This document shows, piece by piece, positions 22,308-26,114 of a stretch of DNA of 26,114 bases. This stretch comes from Phoronis australis (taxonomy: Eukaryota > Phoronida > Phoronidae): positions 126,001 through 152,114 of the forward strand of contig NMRA01000285.1 of the NCBI GenBank assembly GCA_002633005.1. The letters are read 5' to 3'. The notes beneath the pieces are model-generated. The model was not told where the DNA came from, ran no database searches, and saw only the letters and a program-made list of their open reading frames with translations. Position numbers and translations under genes: made by a program. The first letter of the stretch is position 1; each line of letters opens with the position of its first letter.

Positions 22308-25300
22308 ATGCCGCAAAAGGAATCGATCGCTTGCCACGGGCGCATTTTAGCTTTGAGGGGGTTTTCTAGCAAAGGACCTTCGTTTGGTAAGTCATTTCTA
22401 GCTAGCATGCCTTTTTTTCTTACTAAGGACAATTATGAATAGACTAGCCTGAGCAATAACTGTCGAAGATAATGTGAAACAGCACATAAAATTCGAAGGG
22501 ACATTTCCTTTACACGTTGAAACTTCCAAATTGCAAACTATATTTACCAGGCTGTAAAGGCTGGATTCTCCAAAGTATGTCTCAGAACACGTCATACTAT
22601 TTCAGGAAACGATTTCCGTCTCGATACAGACCATCAAGGTGTCGGTAAGTTAAACATAGAGCCATCAACTCAGACTTGATTGGACAATAAAACTGGGCAT
22701 TTAATACTTGTATCTGTGCCACGTGATTTAATACTTGTATCTGTGCCACGTGATTTAATACTTGTATCTGTGCCAGGGGATTTTTCTATTGCAATTGGTT
22801 TGAGAACATGATTGCTGTCAAGGTTCGAATTTTTTTGAGACAATTTTGTGAAAGCTAATCAAACTATCGGGATATCGGATTTTTATACACATTTTATTTG
22901 TATAGATAAATGCAAAAGATGGCATCATTGCCCAGAAATAAAATTAACATTAAATCAGGGCAACAGATAAATGTTACGGAATTATATCCAAAACCGAGTC
23001 ATAGATCGGAGGGGTATCTAGACACGTCGCAGGAGTAGAAAATTTAGATCTACCTGTGGAGGACGAGCGCATTAAAACTATTCAAGTCGATGTTGCAGTT
23101 CACTGTCGACGGTTCGCCAGCAGACGAGAGAGAGGGGGGGGGCTATTATTATAGTCGCTAAACAATTAAATGAGAAAGTAAAGTTTTTAAAGGTAAAAGT
23201 GGTTATAATAAAATGTTACTCCGTTTTTAAAAATTGATTCAGATCACGTACTATTATGAAATTGGTCTGAAATTGTTCCGTAGTAAAGTGAAAGGTAACT
23301 TCTGAGCTTGTAAAGTTTTGACACTAGAGGTCAATATTGCTTGGGACCAAACATTGCAAGTTGGCGTGTTATTTTACTCGCCGAGCATGGTCTCAAGTAA
23401 ATATGAATTTTCAATTATTTAAAATACCAAAATCACTTCTCATCTGAGTAAAGAACAAGTTTAGACCACTTTTATAGTCACGTGGTATATGGTCTAAATC
23501 TGATGTTGGTTTCTTCGACGGAGCGCGTTTTTGTATCCTTATCGACAGGTGTGTGCATTTAGCAAAATATCAACTAAACTTGGATTTTAACTAAGTGTGT
23601 GTGTATATATACATGTATGTACATATATATTTAGATATACATATACATGTACATGCGCGCACACACATACACACACACACATACGCACACACACACACAC
23701 ACGCACACACACACACACGCACACACACAAATATATATATATATATATTTTTTTAACAATAGAAAGCCTGTAGAATTTGATTTTTTACTTCCTTCCAAAC
23801 TGTTATTAATTGAGTAATGTGACCATGTCGTTTAAGTAAATTTTTTCAAAGAAGAAAGATACATGGATAGCAAAACAATGGAATCAATATCATGATTAGA
23901 ATTTATTTGATATTAATGGTCAAGGTGAGATATCAATAATATGTTACAGTTCTCTAAAATATCATTTCGTTTTCGTTTTCGGCAATTTCAAAAACTTTTC
24001 ATGGAATTCATAGAAGCCTTATTAGTGGCTAACCCCTCATGCAAAAGTGAAAACTTTTAAAAACAATTCCTAACAGAGGTTTTGAGAATGGTGCGTAAGT
24101 CATAGAATCTAATAGTGCATACGTCATAGAATCTAATGGTGCATACGTCATAGAATCTAATGGTGCATAAGTCATAGAATCTAAAAGTATCATAAGAATC
24201 AGTCATTCCTTAGATACGTGTTCTGAAGTTAGACAAATTTGGTCATTTTTATAGGGTCTTACCATACCTTAACGTTAAGAATTTGACCATCGGGTAGGTT
24301 GTGGTAACGACGGATGGAAGTAGTCAAAAAGTGTTAACAATTGGGGTTGAAATTTTATTGTTGCCTCTGTGTGCCTTGTAAGGGATGGTAAATTTGATGT
24401 TTACCTGAAGAACAAGCAATGGCTTTTGGTGGTGCTGCGAGAGGTAAAAACTTGGGGTTTCATTTGAAAACGAAATCACGTGGACGGAGCCTAAGTTAAT
24501 GTGCGCATTCTCATGTTATTTGTTTGAGTTAGAGCTTATCAAGGGTCGAAATCGAACTCTTTATCTCAGATTAAAACTATGCTTTTTATCTGTGCAGAAC
24601 AAAGTTGACATAATTCAAGTACCTAAAGAAAGTCTGTTTTGTCACTTTTAAATTCCAATTTTGTATTCGCATGGGGTAAAAATGAGTTGTTTGAACCTAC
24701 AACAAACATCACAACCATTGGATGCGCATTGTTTCACGCTCAAGACTCTGAACTTGAAACGCTGCATTTTGTCAAAAGATTATTGCTCAATACGACAACT
24801 ATCAGTCTACATAGAGGCGTACACACACACGCACATATGCACGCCGCAACAAATTCACTCTCAAGCCGCACACGCGCGTGCACGCACACGTTAGTAACTC
24901 AAATATTATCTTTTTCCATTTAATGGGAATTAATCAAATTCGAGAATGATAAGAGTGTAATCGCCACACAGATATGTTGTCTAATTAAAAAATTGATAAA
25001 GAAAGCCTGAAAATCTAATATCAGAAATGTTGTTAAAAAGTTACTCTTATCTTGCGTACTCTAGAGTAGCAAGAAACTTGAACCACACGCTAATGTTTTA
25101 AGACGTCAGTTTGTGTCGTTTATTTAACAGGGCAAAATATGGAGTGCAGCGCATCTGAGATGGAAGATCGCGTGATGATGAATAGCGCTGGAGAAAGGTT
25201 TTTAAATCTTCAAGGAGAGAACAGAATTAACATTCCAAGCTCAGTTTTTGAATTGACCGAATTGGACGAGCTCGACGTGTCTGATAACGCCATAGGACGT

Positions 25301-26114
25301 ATACCGAAGGAGATCTCAAAACTCCGGAAATTGAAACGACTGAATCTTTCGCAAACGTACGGTGATTCTGGTGGAGCAAAAATAAAGGAGATTCCCAAAG
25401 CAGTGGGTGAACTTGCCAATCTTACAGTGCTGGATTTAAGTGGAAATCGTTTGACGTGGTTACCAGACGCTATGCAACACCTGAAAAGACTTGAGATACT
25501 GGACGTTAATATGAACCAACTACCCGCTATTCCTGACTGTGTCCCAAAGCTAACCCAGTTGAAGCAGCTTTTAGTTTGTGAAAATAATATTTCAGAATTA
25601 ACACGGAATGTTGACAAATTGGAAAGGTTGCAAAACCTGTCTTGTGATGGCAACCAAATTACTAAGCTGCCTGAAAGCCTGACTCGATTGATTCAATTAG
25701 AAAAGTTGTCAGTTGGGGGCAACCTTATTCGAAAGTTACCTGAAAGTATTGGAAATATGGTTGGCTTGACAGAACTGATGGTGTACGGAAATGCTCTAAA
25801 AGATTTGCCGCAATCAGTGGGTCAGTTAACAAATTTAAGAGTTCTGGATATTTCAATGAACAGTTTCCAGGACATTCCAGTTTGTGTTTTTTCTTTGGTG
25901 CAGTTATTGAGGCTTACAGTGAATGACAATCAAATCAGTCAATTGTCAAACCAGGTGTCTAATTTACAATGTTTGGAGACAATCGATCTTTCGGGTAACA
26001 GGCTGGAATCCATCCCACACGACTTCGCTAAGTGCGTCAATTTGAGAGAGATTGGTTTGAAACACATGCGACTGACATATCCTCCAGCAAGCATATGTTG
26101 CCAAGATGCTGGCG
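22308..26114 (+). CDS. Leucine-rich-repeat protein, 3'-partial, exons 22308-22386, 22606-22644, 25131-26114
   Basis: Cytoplasmic-type LRR protein of unknown function, 367 residues visible, running off the right edge. Exon 1 starts at the first in-frame ATG (22308, A at -3) after a TAG at 22257 and reads MPQKESIACHGRILALRGFS, then SKGPSFG. It ends at G|GTAAGT. Exon 2 is 39 bases (NDFRLDTDHQGV), between CTATTTCAG and G|GTAAGT. Exon 3 follows TTTATTTAACAG. All three junctions are phase 1, so the frame runs through to ATG 25139 (residue 43). There is no membrane segment, and the LRRs are of the LP-x-S type seen in SHOC2, LRRD1, PIDD1 and ROCO proteins. What follows the LRRs (death, Roc-COR or other domain) is outside the window, so the family member cannot be named. 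Exon 3 is secure; exons 1-2 rest on splice signals and phase only. The alternative is a protein starting at 25139. Confidence 0.72.
22699..22779. repeat. 27-bp tandem repeat, three copies
   Basis: Units starting ATTTAATACTTGTATCTGTG at 22699, 22726 and 22753. The first two end CCACGTG (an E-box palindrome), and the third diverges to CCAGGGG. It lies 55 bases after LRR exon 2, in the intron. Confidence 0.95.
23460..23498. repeat. Perfect 9-bp inverted repeat around CACGTG
   Basis: TTTAGACCA (23460-23468) and TGGTCTAAA (23490-23498) pair exactly across 21 bases that contain TCACGTGG. It may be a small stem or a binding site, or chance. Confidence 0.5.
23594..23754. repeat. Compound microsatellite (GT/TA/CA/TA)
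   Basis: GTGTGTGTG runs into TATATATACATG-type sequence, then about 80 bases of CA repeats with ACGC interruptions, then an (AT) run and poly-T. GT and CA tracts facing each other with TA runs give partly self-complementary ends. It lies in intron 2 of the LRR gene. Confidence 0.97.
24091..24186. repeat. 24-bp tandem repeat, four copies
   Basis: Units starting GTGCATACGTCATAGAATCT or a close variant at 24091, 24115, 24139 and 24163, exactly 24 bases apart. Copies 2 and 3 have TACGTCA; copies 1 and 4 have TAAGTCA. It is in intron 2 of the LRR gene. Confidence 0.95.
24820..24890. repeat. CA-rich low-complexity tract
   Basis: ACACACACACGCACATATGC and CACACGCGCGTGCACGCACACG-like sequence, separated by about 30 ordinary bases. 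Overlapping short open frames here (CIPQQ/THAHMH type) reflect the repeat, not coding. Confidence 0.8.
25131..26114 (+). other. LRR exon: about eleven leucine-rich repeats
   Basis: A single open exon of at least 984 bases. Repeats of about 23 residues follow LxxLxxLxLxxNxLxxLPxxI: LDELDVSDNAIGRIP, LKRLNLSQ, LTVLDLSGNRLTWLP, LEILDVNMNQLPAIP, LKQLLVCENNISEL, LQNLSCDGNQITKLP, LEKLSVGGNLIRKLP, LTELMVYGNALKDLP, LRVLDISMNSFQDIP, LLRLTVNDNQISQL, LETIDLSGNRLESIP and a last LREIGLKHMRLTYPPASIC. The second repeat carries an insert (QTYGDSGGAK). The final PPASICCQDAG resembles the PP-x-x-x-C-x-x-G ending of related LRR domains, so the repeat domain probably ends near the window edge. Uninterrupted coding of this length contrasts with AHI1, whose exons are at most 190 bases. 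Confidence 0.93.

Noticed and set aside
22815-22830. GGTTCGAAT as a tRNA B box
   Set aside because: No A box at the right distance and no cloverleaf can be drawn.
25210-25653. 147-codon open frame on the minus strand
   Set aside because: It is the antisense shadow of the LRR exon, whose plus-strand frame shows clear periodic LRR residues.

Overview
The window is nuclear DNA from an animal. Its first 18.7 kb hold many short exons bounded by GT-AG splice sites, with introns of a few hundred to about 2,700 bases. Joined in phase, the exons encode the C-terminal two thirds or so of Jouberin (AHI1), a WD40 plus SH3 protein of the ciliary transition zone found in animals with cilia. The AT-rich introns full of minisatellites and the long-exon leucine-rich-repeat (LRR) gene beside it would fit an invertebrate deuterostome such as amphioxus or an acorn worm. 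That assignment is a guess and the sequence does not settle it.

Layout. 141-18694 (+): 21 coding exons of AHI1, 2,385 coding bases in total, or 794 codons plus a TGA stop. They start mid-gene; the N-terminal part lies to the left of the window. Exons 1-3 encode a region before the propeller. Exons 4-11 encode seven WD40 blades, about one per exon. Exons 12-17 encode a low-complexity linker, exon 18 the whole SH3 domain, and exons 19-21 an acidic and then basic tail. A polyadenylation signal follows at 18817. The phase of every exon junction was checked and is consistent. One junction needs a GC-AG intron (3297-3761).

The AHI1 introns carry most of the repeats. They include a fold-back element 34 bases before exon 14, a MITE-like element in intron 15, a six-copy 32-bp minisatellite in intron 16, and a three-copy, 459-bp higher-order satellite in intron 17. 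Intron 20 holds a 39-bp minisatellite split by a DD37D mariner-type transposon, followed by a separate 36-bp array.

18845-22186 is intergenic sequence in which I recognise no gene. From 22308 to the end of the window (+) lies a second gene. Two small exons and one long exon, all joined in phase 1, encode an N-terminal leader and at least ten LRRs, and the gene runs off the right edge. Its 2.5-kb second intron holds several tandem repeats. The two genes have the same orientation, and nothing in the sequence suggests they act together.

I found no convincing new molecular system. The most distinctive items are the transposon inside the minisatellite with a readable empty site, the higher-order satellite, the fold-back at a splice acceptor, a possible frame-switching microexon in AHI1, and the unrecorded 5' exons of the LRR gene.
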